Positions 16,437 through 24,868 of a stretch of DNA of 64,000 nt are shown in pieces (position 1 is the stretch's first letter; every line of letters begins with the position of its first letter). Position numbers and translations under genes: made by a program. This DNA is from Pyxidicoccus sp. MSG2 (lineage in GTDB: Bacteria; Myxococcota; Myxococcia; Myxococcales; Myxococcaceae). The notes beneath the pieces were generated by a model. It saw nothing but the letters and a program-made list of their open reading frames with translations. It was not told the origin of the DNA and searched no databases. The stretch is taken from assembly GCF_026626705.1 (NCBI RefSeq), contig NZ_JAPNKC010000001.1:992001-1056000 (forward strand), read 5' to 3'.

Positions 16437-17735
16437 ATGCGCGCTCCCTGGCGATACCTGCTCCCCTGCGTCCTGTTCTGTCTGACGTTGCCTCCCCGGA
16501 CGGGCGAGGCCCAGGCCGTCTCCGCGAGACCTCGCGCGAGGGAGCTGGGCATCACCTTCGGCGGGCAACCCGGGCCGCACAACGCCATCACCGACGTGAC
16601 GGGCGTGGAGGTCGGTCACGTCACCCTTATCTCCGGCGACGGCCCGGGGGAGCCAGGCAAGGGGCCGGTACGCACCGGCGTCACGGCGGTGCTGCCCCGG
16701 GGACGCGACGGCGTGGCCGAGGAGGTCTTCGCCGCCGTGTTCGCCCTCAACGGCAACGGAGAGATGACGGGCACCCACTGGCTCACCGAGTCGGGCCAGC
16801 TCGCCGGCCCGCTGATGCTCACCAACACCAACGACGTGGGCGCGGTGCGCGACGCGGTGATTGCCTGGGCCATGAAGCGCGGGCTCGCGTGGGAGCTGGG
16901 CCTGCCCGTGGTCGCGGAGACCTGGGACGGCACGCTGAACGACATCTCTGGCTTCCACGTGAAGGGCGCACACGCCTGGCAGGCGTTGGACACCGCTCGT
17001 GGAGGGCCCGTCGCGGAGGGCTCGGTGGGCGGAGGCACGGGCATGGTCTGCCACGGCTTCAAGGGCGGCATCGGCACGGCGTCACGCAAGCTGCCGGACG
17101 CGGAAGGCGGCTACACGGTGGGCGTGCTGGTGCAGTGCAACTACGGCTCGCGCCGGCTCCTCTCCGTGGAGGGCGTGCCCGTGGGCGAGGAAATCACCGA
17201 CCTGCGCACCTGCTACGAAGGGAGCCAGAAGCCGGCCAATGAGATGTTCGGGAAGGTGCCGCCCTGCTCCGCCTCGGGGGGCGTCACGAAGCCCACCATG
17301 AAGGAGGGCTCGGGCTCCATCATCGTCGCCGTCGCGACGGACGCGCCCCTGTTGCCCCACCAGCTCGCGCGGCTGGCACGTCGCGTCCCCCTGGGCATCG
17401 CGAAGATGGGCGGCCTCGGGGAGAACTCGTCGGGCGACATCTTCCTCGCCTTCTCCACCCAGCACGTGAAGCCTCCCGGGGGCGCGCCCATCGCCAGCGT
17501 GTCGGTGCTCGACAACGAGCTCATCAACCCACTCTTCGAGGCCACGGTGCAGGCCACGCAGGAGTCCATCCTCAATGCCATGCTCGCCGCGGACACGATG
17601 ACGGGCGCGGAGGGCATCCGCGTCTTCGGCCTGCCCCACGACAGGCTCGTGAAGGCCATGCGCAAGTATGGGCGGCTGACCTCCGCGCCGGGACAGGCGC
17701 CCCGAAAGGCGGCTCCCGGCGGACTCAAACCCTGA
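16437..17735 (+). CDS. P1 family (DmpA/S58-type) peptidase, exported
   Basis: 432 residues. A signal peptide (MRAPWRYLLPCVLFCLTLPPRTGEAQA) precedes a full-length P1/S58 domain: GPHNAITDVTGVEVGHVTL, GVTAVLPRGRD, HWLTESGQLAGPLMLTNTNDVG, GGGTGMVCHGFKGGIGTASR, VGVLVQCNYGSRRLL. The nucleophile serine is expected in the EGSGSIIVAVATDAPLLP segment, where these self-processing Ntn-type enzymes cleave just before the serine to generate alpha and beta chains. Known members are L-aminopeptidase/D-esterases or beta-peptidyl aminopeptidases. AGGAAG lies 5 nt before the ATG at 16437, which is preferred over the GTG at 16431. Its stop is 6 bp from that of the convergent DUF885 gene, leaving no room for a hairpin terminator. 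Confidence 0.9.
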   Translation: MRAPWRYLLPCVLFCLTLPPRTGEAQAVSARPRARELGITFGGQPGPHNAITDVTGVEVGHVTLISGDGPGEPGKGPVRTGVTAVLPRGRDGVAEEVFAAVFALNGNGEMTGTHWLTESGQLAGPLMLTNTNDVGAVRDAVIAWAMKRGLAWELGLPVVAETWDGTLNDISGFHVKGAHAWQALDTARGGPVAEGSVGGGTGMVCHGFKGGIGTASRKLPDAEGGYTVGVLVQCNYGSRRLLSVEGVPVGEEITDLRTCYEGSQKPANEMFGKVPPCSASGGVTKPTMKEGSGSIIVAVATDAPLLPHQLARLARRVPLGIAKMGGLGENSSGDIFLAFSTQHVKPPGGAPIASVSVLDNELINPLFEATVQATQESILNAMLAADTMTGAEGIRVFGLPHDRLVKAMRKYGRLTSAPGQAPRKAAPGGLKP

Positions 17736-17741
17736 GCGGCG

Positions 17742-19541
17742 CTACTTCGCCGCCTTCCGCGCGGCCACCCACCCCTGGACCTTCGTCTCCAGCACGTCCA
17801 GCGGCAGCGAGCCGTCGAGCAGCACCACGTCATGGAACTCGCGCACGTCGAAGCGGGGGCCCAGCTCCTTCTCGGCGCGCGTGCGCAGCTCGCGAATCTT
17901 GAGCTGGCCGACCTTGTACGCCAGCGCCTGCGCCGGCCAGGCGATGTAGCGGTCAATCTCGTTGGTGGTGTCCAGCTCCGGGCGCGGCGAGTTCGTCAGG
18001 AAGAAGTCCAGGGCCTGCTGGCGCGTCCAATGCTTTGCGTGCATGCCGGTGTCCACGACGAGCCGGACGGCGCGCCACATGTCGTACGCGAGCTGGCCGA
18101 ACTTGTCGTACGGGTCGTCGTACAGGCCCAGCTCGTCGCCCAGCGTCTCGCAGTACAGCGCCCAGCCCTCGCCGTAGGCGACGTAGTAGCCGAAGCGACG
18201 GAAGTCGGGGATGCCGGTCTGCTCGGCGGACAGCGTCGTCTGGAGGTGATGGCCGGGCACCGCCTCGTGCAGCGTGAGGGGCACCATCTCCCAGCGCGGC
18301 CGCGTCTCCGGACGGTACAGGTTGACGAGGTACGTTCCCGCGCGCGAGCCGTCCGTCGCGCCGGGGTAGTAGAAGCCCGTCGTCGCATCCGGGGCCATGG
18401 CCTCGGGCGTCGGCTCGACGCCGTAGGGCTGGCGCGGCAGCGTCTTGAACAGCTTCACCAGCAGCGGGTCGATACGCTTGGAGAGGCTGCGGTAGCGCAT
18501 CAGCAGCTCGTCCCCCGTGCGGTAGTAGAAACGCGGGTCCGTGCGAAGGAAGTGGAAGAAGTCCGCCAGCGAGCCCTGGAAGCCGGCCCTGGCCTTCACC
18601 GCCTCCATCTCCGCGCGGATGCGCTTCACCTCGGACAGGCCCAGCGCGTGGATTTCGTCCGGCGTCAGCGACGTCGTGGTGAATCTGCGGGCCAGCAGCG
18701 CATACAGGGCCTCGCCCTCCGGGAGCTGCCAGATGCCCACCTGCTCCAGGCCCTTCGGCAGGTACTCCTCCGTGAGGAACTGGTGGTAGCGCTTGAGGGC
18801 GGGCAGCACGCCCTGGGCAATGGCGGCACGGCCCGCGGCGGCCAGTCGCTGCTGCTCTGCGGCGGGGATGCTGGCGGGGAAGCGCGTGAAGGGGCTGTGG
18901 AAGGCGCTCTTCTCGGGCGCGTCCACGAGCTGCTTCTCCACCTGCGGCGGCATGCGCTTCACGACGACCGCGGGGTGGACGCGCCCCTCGCGCAGGCCCT
19001 CGCGCATCAGCGCCATCACCTGGTCCACGTAGGTGCCGAAGCGCTGCAGCCGCGTCACCCACTCCTCGTAGTCCTGGACCGTGTCGAAGCGCAGCATGTC
19101 CGCGAGCTGGTAGGCCGTCTGGACGCCCGGCGGCTGCTTGATTCCCTCGGGCAGGCCGCCCATGTGGTTCGACGGCATCAGGTACGTCTTGAACCGGTGC
19201 TCCTCGATCCACAGCTCATGGTCGCGGAGGAACAGGTCGTAATTGAGCTGGTCCGTCGCGGAGAGCTTCTTGCGGTCCAGCTTCTTCACCTGCGCGACGA
19301 CCTGGAGGTTGTGCTGGTGGTCCGCCTCGATGGCCTTCAGGCTCAGGTCATCCCAGCGGTCGTTCCACCGGCGGTCTCCCGACACCGACGCGTACGTCGG
19401 GTTGTGCTCCAGTTGGTATTGCCACTCGCGCTGGATGAGCGCGTGCAGCGTGGTGGCGGTGGCATCCCGCTTCTCGGCTTCGGCGGTGACAGGCAGCATC
19501 GCGATGGACCCCATGACAACGAGCAGGACTGCACGGAACAT
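17742..19541 (-). CDS. DUF885 family exported metallopeptidase-like protein
   Basis: 599 residues with a signal peptide (MFRAVLLVVMGSIAMLPVTAEA). The rest is the long helical DUF885 domain. The signature HEAVPGHHLQ is at about residues 416-425 (an HExxxGHH metal-binding pattern), followed by YGEGWALYCETLGDELG, which provides the third ligand glutamate. The family is related to M32-like zinc carboxypeptidases, and several members are annotated as dipeptidyl or aryl carboxypeptidases. AGAGAGGCGG precedes the ATG. It begins 12 bp after the fructose EIIBC stop, so it is probably the last gene of the SNF2-fruBKA run, although a link to sugar uptake is not obvious. Confidence 0.85.
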   Translation of the reverse strand: MFRAVLLVVMGSIAMLPVTAEAEKRDATATTLHALIQREWQYQLEHNPTYASVSGDRRWNDRWDDLSLKAIEADHQHNLQVVAQVKKLDRKKLSATDQLNYDLFLRDHELWIEEHRFKTYLMPSNHMGGLPEGIKQPPGVQTAYQLADMLRFDTVQDYEEWVTRLQRFGTYVDQVMALMREGLREGRVHPAVVVKRMPPQVEKQLVDAPEKSAFHSPFTRFPASIPAAEQQRLAAAGRAAIAQGVLPALKRYHQFLTEEYLPKGLEQVGIWQLPEGEALYALLARRFTTTSLTPDEIHALGLSEVKRIRAEMEAVKARAGFQGSLADFFHFLRTDPRFYYRTGDELLMRYRSLSKRIDPLLVKLFKTLPRQPYGVEPTPEAMAPDATTGFYYPGATDGSRAGTYLVNLYRPETRPRWEMVPLTLHEAVPGHHLQTTLSAEQTGIPDFRRFGYYVAYGEGWALYCETLGDELGLYDDPYDKFGQLAYDMWRAVRLVVDTGMHAKHWTRQQALDFFLTNSPRPELDTTNEIDRYIAWPAQALAYKVGQLKIRELRTRAEKELGPRFDVREFHDVVLLDGSLPLDVLETKVQGWVAARKAAK

Positions 19542-19553
19542 CGAACCGCCTCT

Positions 19554-21374
19554 CTAGCGGAGGGAGGGCGTGCCCTCGGGAGCAGGGAGCACCGGCTCCT
19601 CCGGGAGCGGGCGCTTCAGGATGACGAGCGCCAGCGTGGTGGCCAGCGTACCCACCGCGATGGCCACGAGGTAGAGCCCCACCGGCTGCACCGCATTGGG
19701 GATGGCGAGCACGAACACGCCGCCGTGCGGCGCGCGCAGCCCGCATCCGAACCACATGGACAGGGCCCCCGTCACCGCGGAGCCGAAGACGATGGAGGGG
19801 ATGACGCGCAGCGGGTCCTTGGCGGCGAAGGGGATGGCGCCCTCGCTGATGAAGGCCAGGCCCAGCACCGCGGCGGCCTTGCCGGCCTCGCGCTCCTGGA
19901 GCGTGAAGCGGTTGCGGGCCACCACCGTCGCCAGCGCCAGGCCGAGCGGCGGCGTCATGCCCGCGGCCATCACCGCCGCCATCGGCGTGAAGGTGCTGGA
20001 GCCCAGCAGCCCCACCGCGAAGGCGTAGGCCGCCTTGTTGATGGGCCCGCCCGTGTCGACCGCCATCATCCCCCCGAGCAGCAGCCCCAGCAGGATGGCG
20101 TTGGTGCCGCTCATCCCCGTCAGGAAGTCCGTCAGCCCGTGCATGATGGCTGCCACCGGCGCGCCAATTACGTAGACCATCAACAGGCCGACGACCAGGG
20201 ACGACAGCAGCGGGAGGATGAGGACGGGCTTCAGCCCCTCGAGGTTGGCCGGCAGGCGGATGTGGTCCCTGAACCACCGCGCCACGTAGCCCGCGAGGAA
20301 GCCCGCGGCGATGCCGCCCAGGAAGCCGGCTTCGATGCGGCTCGCCAGCATGCCACCGATGAAGCCCGGCGCCAGCCCTGGCCGGTCCGCGATGGAATAC
20401 GCGATGTAGCCCGCCAGCGCCGGCACCATCAGCGCGAAGGCCGCCTGGCCAATCTGCATCAGCGCCGCGGGCAGCGTGCCCTCCTGCTTGAAGGCGTCGA
20501 TGCCGAAGACGAACGACAGCGCCATGACGAGCCCGCCCGCCACGACGAACGGGAGCATGAACGACACGCCCGTCAGCAGGTGTTTGTAGGGGCCCGCCGG
20601 CTCTGCCTTCGCGCGCGCCACCGCCTGCGCGGGCGCCTCGGCGGCGGGAGTGCCGGCCACCACCACGGGCAGCGCCAGCGCCCGCTCAATCACCGAGTCC
20701 GCCTGCTTCAGCGCCTCACCCACCGAGGTCTTCAACAGCCGCTTGCCCGCGAAGCGCTCGGTGGAGACGTGGGTGTCCGCGCCGATGATGACCGCGTCCG
20801 CCGCGGCGATTTCCTCCGGCGTCAGGAGATTCTTCGCACCCACCGAGCCCTGCGTCTCCACCTTGAGGGTGTAGCCCTTCGCCTTCGCGGCGCGCGTCAG
20901 CGCTTCGGCCGCCATGAAGGTGTGGGCGATGCCCGTGGGACAGGCGGTGATGGCCACCAACCGGCCGGAGCCTCCAGCGGTGGGCGTGGCCGCGTGTGTG
21001 GCCGTCACCACCGTGACGGGCGGCGTCACCGGCGCCGGGGGCGCTGGCACCACGGAGAGGGCCGAGGCCGGCGACCGGGCCACCGCCTCGTCGATGATGT
21101 GCTCCGTCTCCCGGATGGCCAGCGCCGTCGAGGTCCGGATGATGCGCTTGCCCTGGAAGCGCGTCTCGTCGACGGTGATGTCGGCCGCGACGATGACCGC
21201 GTCCGCCTCCGCGATGGCCGCCGCGTCGAGCGGCGTGCGGGCCCCCTCGGAGCCCTGCGTCTCGACGGTGATGTGGTGCCCCTTGAGCGCCGCCACCCGC
21301 CGCAGCGCCTCGGCCGCCATGACCGTGTGGGCGATTCCCGTCGGGCAGGCGGTGATGGCTACCAGTTTCGCCAT
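19554..21374 (-). CDS. fruA: PTS fructose-specific EIIBC permease
   Basis: 606 residues. Two tandem EIIB domains are present: residues 1-100 with Cys10 in CPTGIAHT, and about 137-235 with Cys145 in the same motif. An Ala/Pro linker separates them. The C-terminal EIIC domain (about 265-600) has eight or more membrane helices and the [19 protein letters not shown] and [14 protein letters not shown] motifs. The protein imports fructose and phosphorylates it to fructose-1-phosphate at the inner membrane. Both EIIB copies keep the phosphorylatable cysteine, while one copy is often described as non-functional in enterobacterial FruA. It starts 27 bp after the fruK stop and belongs to a fruB-fruK-fruA operon. 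Confidence 0.93.
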   Translation of the reverse strand: MAKLVAITACPTGIAHTVMAAEALRRVAALKGHHITVETQGSEGARTPLDAAAIAEADAVIVAADITVDETRFQGKRIIRTSTALAIRETEHIIDEAVARSPASALSVVPAPPAPVTPPVTVVTATHAATPTAGGSGRLVAITACPTGIAHTFMAAEALTRAAKAKGYTLKVETQGSVGAKNLLTPEEIAAADAVIIGADTHVSTERFAGKRLLKTSVGEALKQADSVIERALALPVVVAGTPAAEAPAQAVARAKAEPAGPYKHLLTGVSFMLPFVVAGGLVMALSFVFGIDAFKQEGTLPAALMQIGQAAFALMVPALAGYIAYSIADRPGLAPGFIGGMLASRIEAGFLGGIAAGFLAGYVARWFRDHIRLPANLEGLKPVLILPLLSSLVVGLLMVYVIGAPVAAIMHGLTDFLTGMSGTNAILLGLLLGGMMAVDTGGPINKAAYAFAVGLLGSSTFTPMAAVMAAGMTPPLGLALATVVARNRFTLQEREAGKAAAVLGLAFISEGAIPFAAKDPLRVIPSIVFGSAVTGALSMWFGCGLRAPHGGVFVLAIPNAVQPVGLYLVAIAVGTLATTLALVILKRPLPEEPVLPAPEGTPSLR

Positions 21375-21401
21375 GGTCGTCCGTTCCTCGTCTCTCGCGG
21401 C

Positions 21402-22358
21402 TCAGGCACTGCCCAAAGGATGGATGGCCACGTAGGGCATCAGCGCTTCCACGCGCGCCGCTGAAGGCGGCACCGGACCGACGCGGACCAGCTTGCCGGA
21501 AGCGAAGGCAGTGCCGTACCGCGCACAGTCCTCCAGGGTGCGCCCCGCGAGCCGCGCGGCCAGCACTCCGGCCACCATGGAGTCCCCTGCCCCCACCGTG
21601 CTGGCGACCTCCACCTTGGGAGGCACCGCCAGCAGCGCCCCCTCGTGGCCCACGAAGATGGCGCCGTCCGCGCCCAGCGACACGACCACCAGCGAGATGC
21701 CCGTCGCCTGGAGCTGCCGGGCCGCGCGCACCACGTCATCCCGGCCTGGGAGCGGGCAACCGAGCAGCTCGGACAGCTCGTGCGCGTTCGGCTTCACGAA
21801 GTCCGGCCGCGCCGCCACCGCGTGCTTCAGCGGCGCGCCGCTGGTGTCCACCACCACCAGCGCGCCGCGGGCCCTGAGCCGCGCCGTCAGCGTGGCGTAG
21901 GTGTCCTCGGGCACGCCGGCCGGAAGGCTGCCGGCGAGCACGAAGCAGCCGTTGTCCACGGCGAGCGCCTCCAGCCGCTCCGCCAACATGCCCAGTGCCC
22001 CTTCCGGGACTCGCAGCCCCGGCAGGTTGAGGTCCGTGACGGTGCCGCCCGCGCGGTCCACCACCTTGATGTTGACGCGGCTGGAGCCGGGCAGCCGCAC
22101 GCAGCGGTCCTGGATGCCGCGCTCGCGGAACAGCGCCTCGAAGACCTGGGCGTTGTCCGAGCCCAGGAAGCCCGTGGCGGTGACGGGCGTCGGGCCGCCC
22201 GCGAGGAAGGCGGCGACGTTGATGGCCTTGCCGCCGGCCGTGCGCGTCTCAGAAGCCACACGGTTGACGGCGCCCGCGGTGAAGCCGGGACAGTCGAGCG
22301 TCTGGTCGATGGCGGAGTTGAGGCTCACCGTGACGATGCCCGGCTTCGTCGGCGTCAT
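21402..22358 (-). CDS. fruK: 1-phosphofructokinase
   Basis: 318 residues, PfkB carbohydrate kinase family. N-terminal substrate region: VTVSLNSAIDQTLDCPGFTAGAVNRV and AGGKAINVAAFLAGG. A LVLAGSLPAG-like signature appears as CFVLAGSLPAGVPEDTY. The C-terminal ATP/catalytic motif is STVGAGDSMVAGVLA with the base aspartate in GAGDS. It converts fructose-1-phosphate to fructose-1,6-bisphosphate in the cytoplasm. The position between the fused phosphotransferase and FruA identifies it as FruK rather than another PfkB kinase. Its ATG overlaps the fruB stop by 4 nt (ATGA), indicating translational coupling. Confidence 0.92.
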   Translation of the reverse strand: MTPTKPGIVTVSLNSAIDQTLDCPGFTAGAVNRVASETRTAGGKAINVAAFLAGGPTPVTATGFLGSDNAQVFEALFRERGIQDRCVRLPGSSRVNIKVVDRAGGTVTDLNLPGLRVPEGALGMLAERLEALAVDNGCFVLAGSLPAGVPEDTYATLTARLRARGALVVVDTSGAPLKHAVAARPDFVKPNAHELSELLGCPLPGRDDVVRAARQLQATGISLVVVSLGADGAIFVGHEGALLAVPPKVEVASTVGAGDSMVAGVLAARLAGRTLEDCARYGTAFASGKLVRVGPVPPSAARVEALMPYVAIHPLGSA

Positions 22359-24859
22359 GCGTCCACCCCCGTCCGGGCCAGCAGGCCCTGCACCAGCGCC
22401 CGCACGTCCGCCGCGTTGTCACAGGCGAGCGCCCTTCTCGCGAGCGCCTCCAGGTCCGTCATGGACACGCTCCGCAGCAGCGCCTTGATGGCGGGGATGG
22501 TGGGGATGGCGACGCTCAGCTCGGTGACTCCGAGCCCGGCCAGCGTCATCGCCCCCGCCGGGTCTCCGGCGACGCCGCCACACGCGCCCACCCAGATGCC
22601 GGCCGCGCGCGCGGCCTTCACGGTGAGGTCGACCATGCGGAGCACCGCCGGGTGGACGCCGTCCGCCTGCGACGCGAGGACGGGGTGCTCGCGGTCCATC
22701 GCCAGCACATACTGCGTCAGGTCGTTGGTGCCGATGGAGAAGAAGGACACCTCCTTCGCCAACTGGTCCGCGAGAATCACCGCCGAGGGGACCTCAATCA
22801 TGATGCCCGTCTCCACCGGTGCCGCGCCCACCTCGCGCCGCACGTCCTCGGTGATGGCCTTCGCCTTCCTCAATTCGCCGAGAGTGGCCACCATGGGGAA
22901 CATGATGCGCACCGGCCCTTCCAGCGACGCGCGCATGATGGCGCGCAGCTGCGTGCGGAACAGGTCCTCCCTCTCGAAGCACAGGCGGATGCCGCGCACG
23001 CCGAGGAAGGGGTTGGCCTCCGCGGGCAGCGACAGGTAGGGCACCTGTTTGTCGCCGCCGATGTCCAGCGTGCGCAGGATGATGGGCAGCCCGTTCAGGG
23101 CCCGCACCATGGTGCGGTAGGCCTCGTATTGCTCGTCCTCCCCGGGCGGGTCCTCGCGCTGGAGGAAGAGGAACTCCGTGCGCATCAGCCCCACGCCCTC
23201 GCCGCCGGCATTCACGGCCTTCTCCGCGTCCCTGGCGGAGCCGATGTTCGCCGCCACTTCCACGCGGTGCCCGTCGCGGGTGATGGCGGGCTTGTAGCGG
23301 TCCAGCTTCTCGGCCTCGCGCTGCTCCCGCACCCGCTCGCGCTGGGTGGCCGCGCGCTCGCGGTCCTTGGCGGACGGCTTGAGGACGAGGACGCCCGCGT
23401 TGCCATCGAGGATGCACTCGTCCCCGTTGGACAGGTCCAGCACTCCCGGCCCGGCGGCGACCACCGCGGGGATGTCCAGCGAGCGGGCGATGATGGCCGT
23501 GTGCGAGGTGGCCCCGCCCCCGACGGTGCACAGGCCCAGCACCATCGCCGGGTCCAGCTTCGCGGTGTCCGACGGGGCCAGGTCCTCGGCCAGCAGCACC
23601 ACGGGGTGGTCCGGCAGCGTCGCCACGCCCTCCACCACGTCCGCGAGCAGGCGCAACACGCGGCGGCCCACGTCGCGTAGGTCACCCGCGCGCGCGGCGA
23701 GCAGCGGGTCCGGCAGGCGCGCGAGCACCTCGGCCCGGGCCTCGTAGACGGTGCGCCACGCCCAGCCGGCGCTCGCCCCCGCGTCGATGTGGCCGTGCGC
23801 CTCGGACACCATGTCCGGGTCGTCCAGCAGCTCCTGATGGGCCTTGAAGATGGCGGCCCGGGGCGCACCGGCCTTCTTGAGGAACTCCTGGTACAGGTTC
23901 TGGAGGTCCGCCGTCGCGCCGGCCAGGGCCTTTTCCAGCCGGCGGCGCTCGGCCACCGCGTCCGGCGCCCGCTCCTCCACCTCCAGGCGCTCGTGCTGGA
24001 AGGCCCACACCGGCCCGGCGGCGATGCCCGGCGACGCGGAGATGCCGGCCACCATCGTCCCCTCGTAGTCGAGCCGCGCGGTGGGAATCACCACGGGCTC
24101 CGGCCTGCCGGGCCGGGGAGCGGCCACCTCCTCATCGAGCCCCTCGTCGAAGGCCTCGCGGATGGCGGCCAGCGCCGTCGGTGCATCCTCGCCCACGGCG
24201 CTGATGGTCATCGTTGCGCCAGCCCGTGCGCCGAGCGACAGCAGCGTCACCAGGCTCTTCGCGTTGGCCACCCTCCCCTCGAAACGGACGGAGATGTCGC
24301 TGCGGAAGCGCTTCGCCACCTCCACGAGCGCGGTGGACGGGCGCGCGTGCAGACCATGCGGCACGGGCGAGGTCACCTCGATGCAGCAGCCCCCACCAGC
24401 CAGCGGGGTCGGAGCTGTTTCGGCAGGCGCGCCAGCGCCATTGAGGGTGGCAACGACGATGTCCAGGTCGGTCGTCCGGGCCAGCTCTTCGGCCTTCGCC
24501 GCGTCACCGAGCACGCCGGTGAGGTTGGCCAGCACCTGGAGGTGCTCATCCGAGCGCGCGGCGATGCCGACGACGATGCGCGCGTGCCCGTCCCCACCCC
24601 AGTCCACGCCGCGAGGGAACTGCACGACGACGACGCCCGTCAGTCTCACCATCTCCCGCGCATCGGGCGTGCCGTGGGGAATGGCGATGCCGTGCCCCAG
24701 GTACGTCGCGGAGACCTTCTCGCGGCGGAGCATGCTGTCGATATAGCCGGGCTCGACGAAGCCCTCGTCCACCAGCGTCTGCCCGACGAGGCGAATCGCC
24801 TCCGTCCTGCTCGTGGCGCTCTGTCCCAGCCGGACGTGCGTCCTGCGCAGTGTCAGCAT
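22355..24859 (-). CDS. fruB: Multiphosphoryl transfer protein EIIA(Fru)-HPr-EI
   Basis: 834 residues fusing three phosphotransferase components. EIIA(Fru) occupies residues 1-145 with active His62 in GIAIPHGTPDA. HPr spans about 158-243 with His171 in PHGLHARPS and a KSLVTLLSLGA segment around Ser202, the position equivalent to the regulatory serine. Enzyme I spans about 268-834 with His453 in GGGATSHTAIIARS, the PEP-binding LMRTEFLF and FFSIGTNDLTQY motifs, and the C-terminal WVGACGGVAGDP cysteine. It carries phosphate from PEP to EIIB of FruA. The domain order equals the Rhodobacter-type FruB and makes the operon self-sufficient. The ribosome site GAGGAG overlaps the stop codon of the SNF2 gene. 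Confidence 0.93.
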   Translation of the reverse strand: MLTLRRTHVRLGQSATSRTEAIRLVGQTLVDEGFVEPGYIDSMLRREKVSATYLGHGIAIPHGTPDAREMVRLTGVVVVQFPRGVDWGGDGHARIVVGIAARSDEHLQVLANLTGVLGDAAKAEELARTTDLDIVVATLNGAGAPAETAPTPLAGGGCCIEVTSPVPHGLHARPSTALVEVAKRFRSDISVRFEGRVANAKSLVTLLSLGARAGATMTISAVGEDAPTALAAIREAFDEGLDEEVAAPRPGRPEPVVIPTARLDYEGTMVAGISASPGIAAGPVWAFQHERLEVEERAPDAVAERRRLEKALAGATADLQNLYQEFLKKAGAPRAAIFKAHQELLDDPDMVSEAHGHIDAGASAGWAWRTVYEARAEVLARLPDPLLAARAGDLRDVGRRVLRLLADVVEGVATLPDHPVVLLAEDLAPSDTAKLDPAMVLGLCTVGGGATSHTAIIARSLDIPAVVAAGPGVLDLSNGDECILDGNAGVLVLKPSAKDRERAATQRERVREQREAEKLDRYKPAITRDGHRVEVAANIGSARDAEKAVNAGGEGVGLMRTEFLFLQREDPPGEDEQYEAYRTMVRALNGLPIILRTLDIGGDKQVPYLSLPAEANPFLGVRGIRLCFEREDLFRTQLRAIMRASLEGPVRIMFPMVATLGELRKAKAITEDVRREVGAAPVETGIMIEVPSAVILADQLAKEVSFFSIGTNDLTQYVLAMDREHPVLASQADGVHPAVLRMVDLTVKAARAAGIWVGACGGVAGDPAGAMTLAGLGVTELSVAIPTIPAIKALLRSVSMTDLEALARRALACDNAADVRALVQGLLARTGVDA

Positions 24860-24868
24860 CGGCGCTCC

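Noticed and set aside
17832..21464. 1210-residue plus-strand frame opposite DUF885 and FruA
   Set aside because: Same antisense pattern; it spans two convincing minus-strand genes and their junction.
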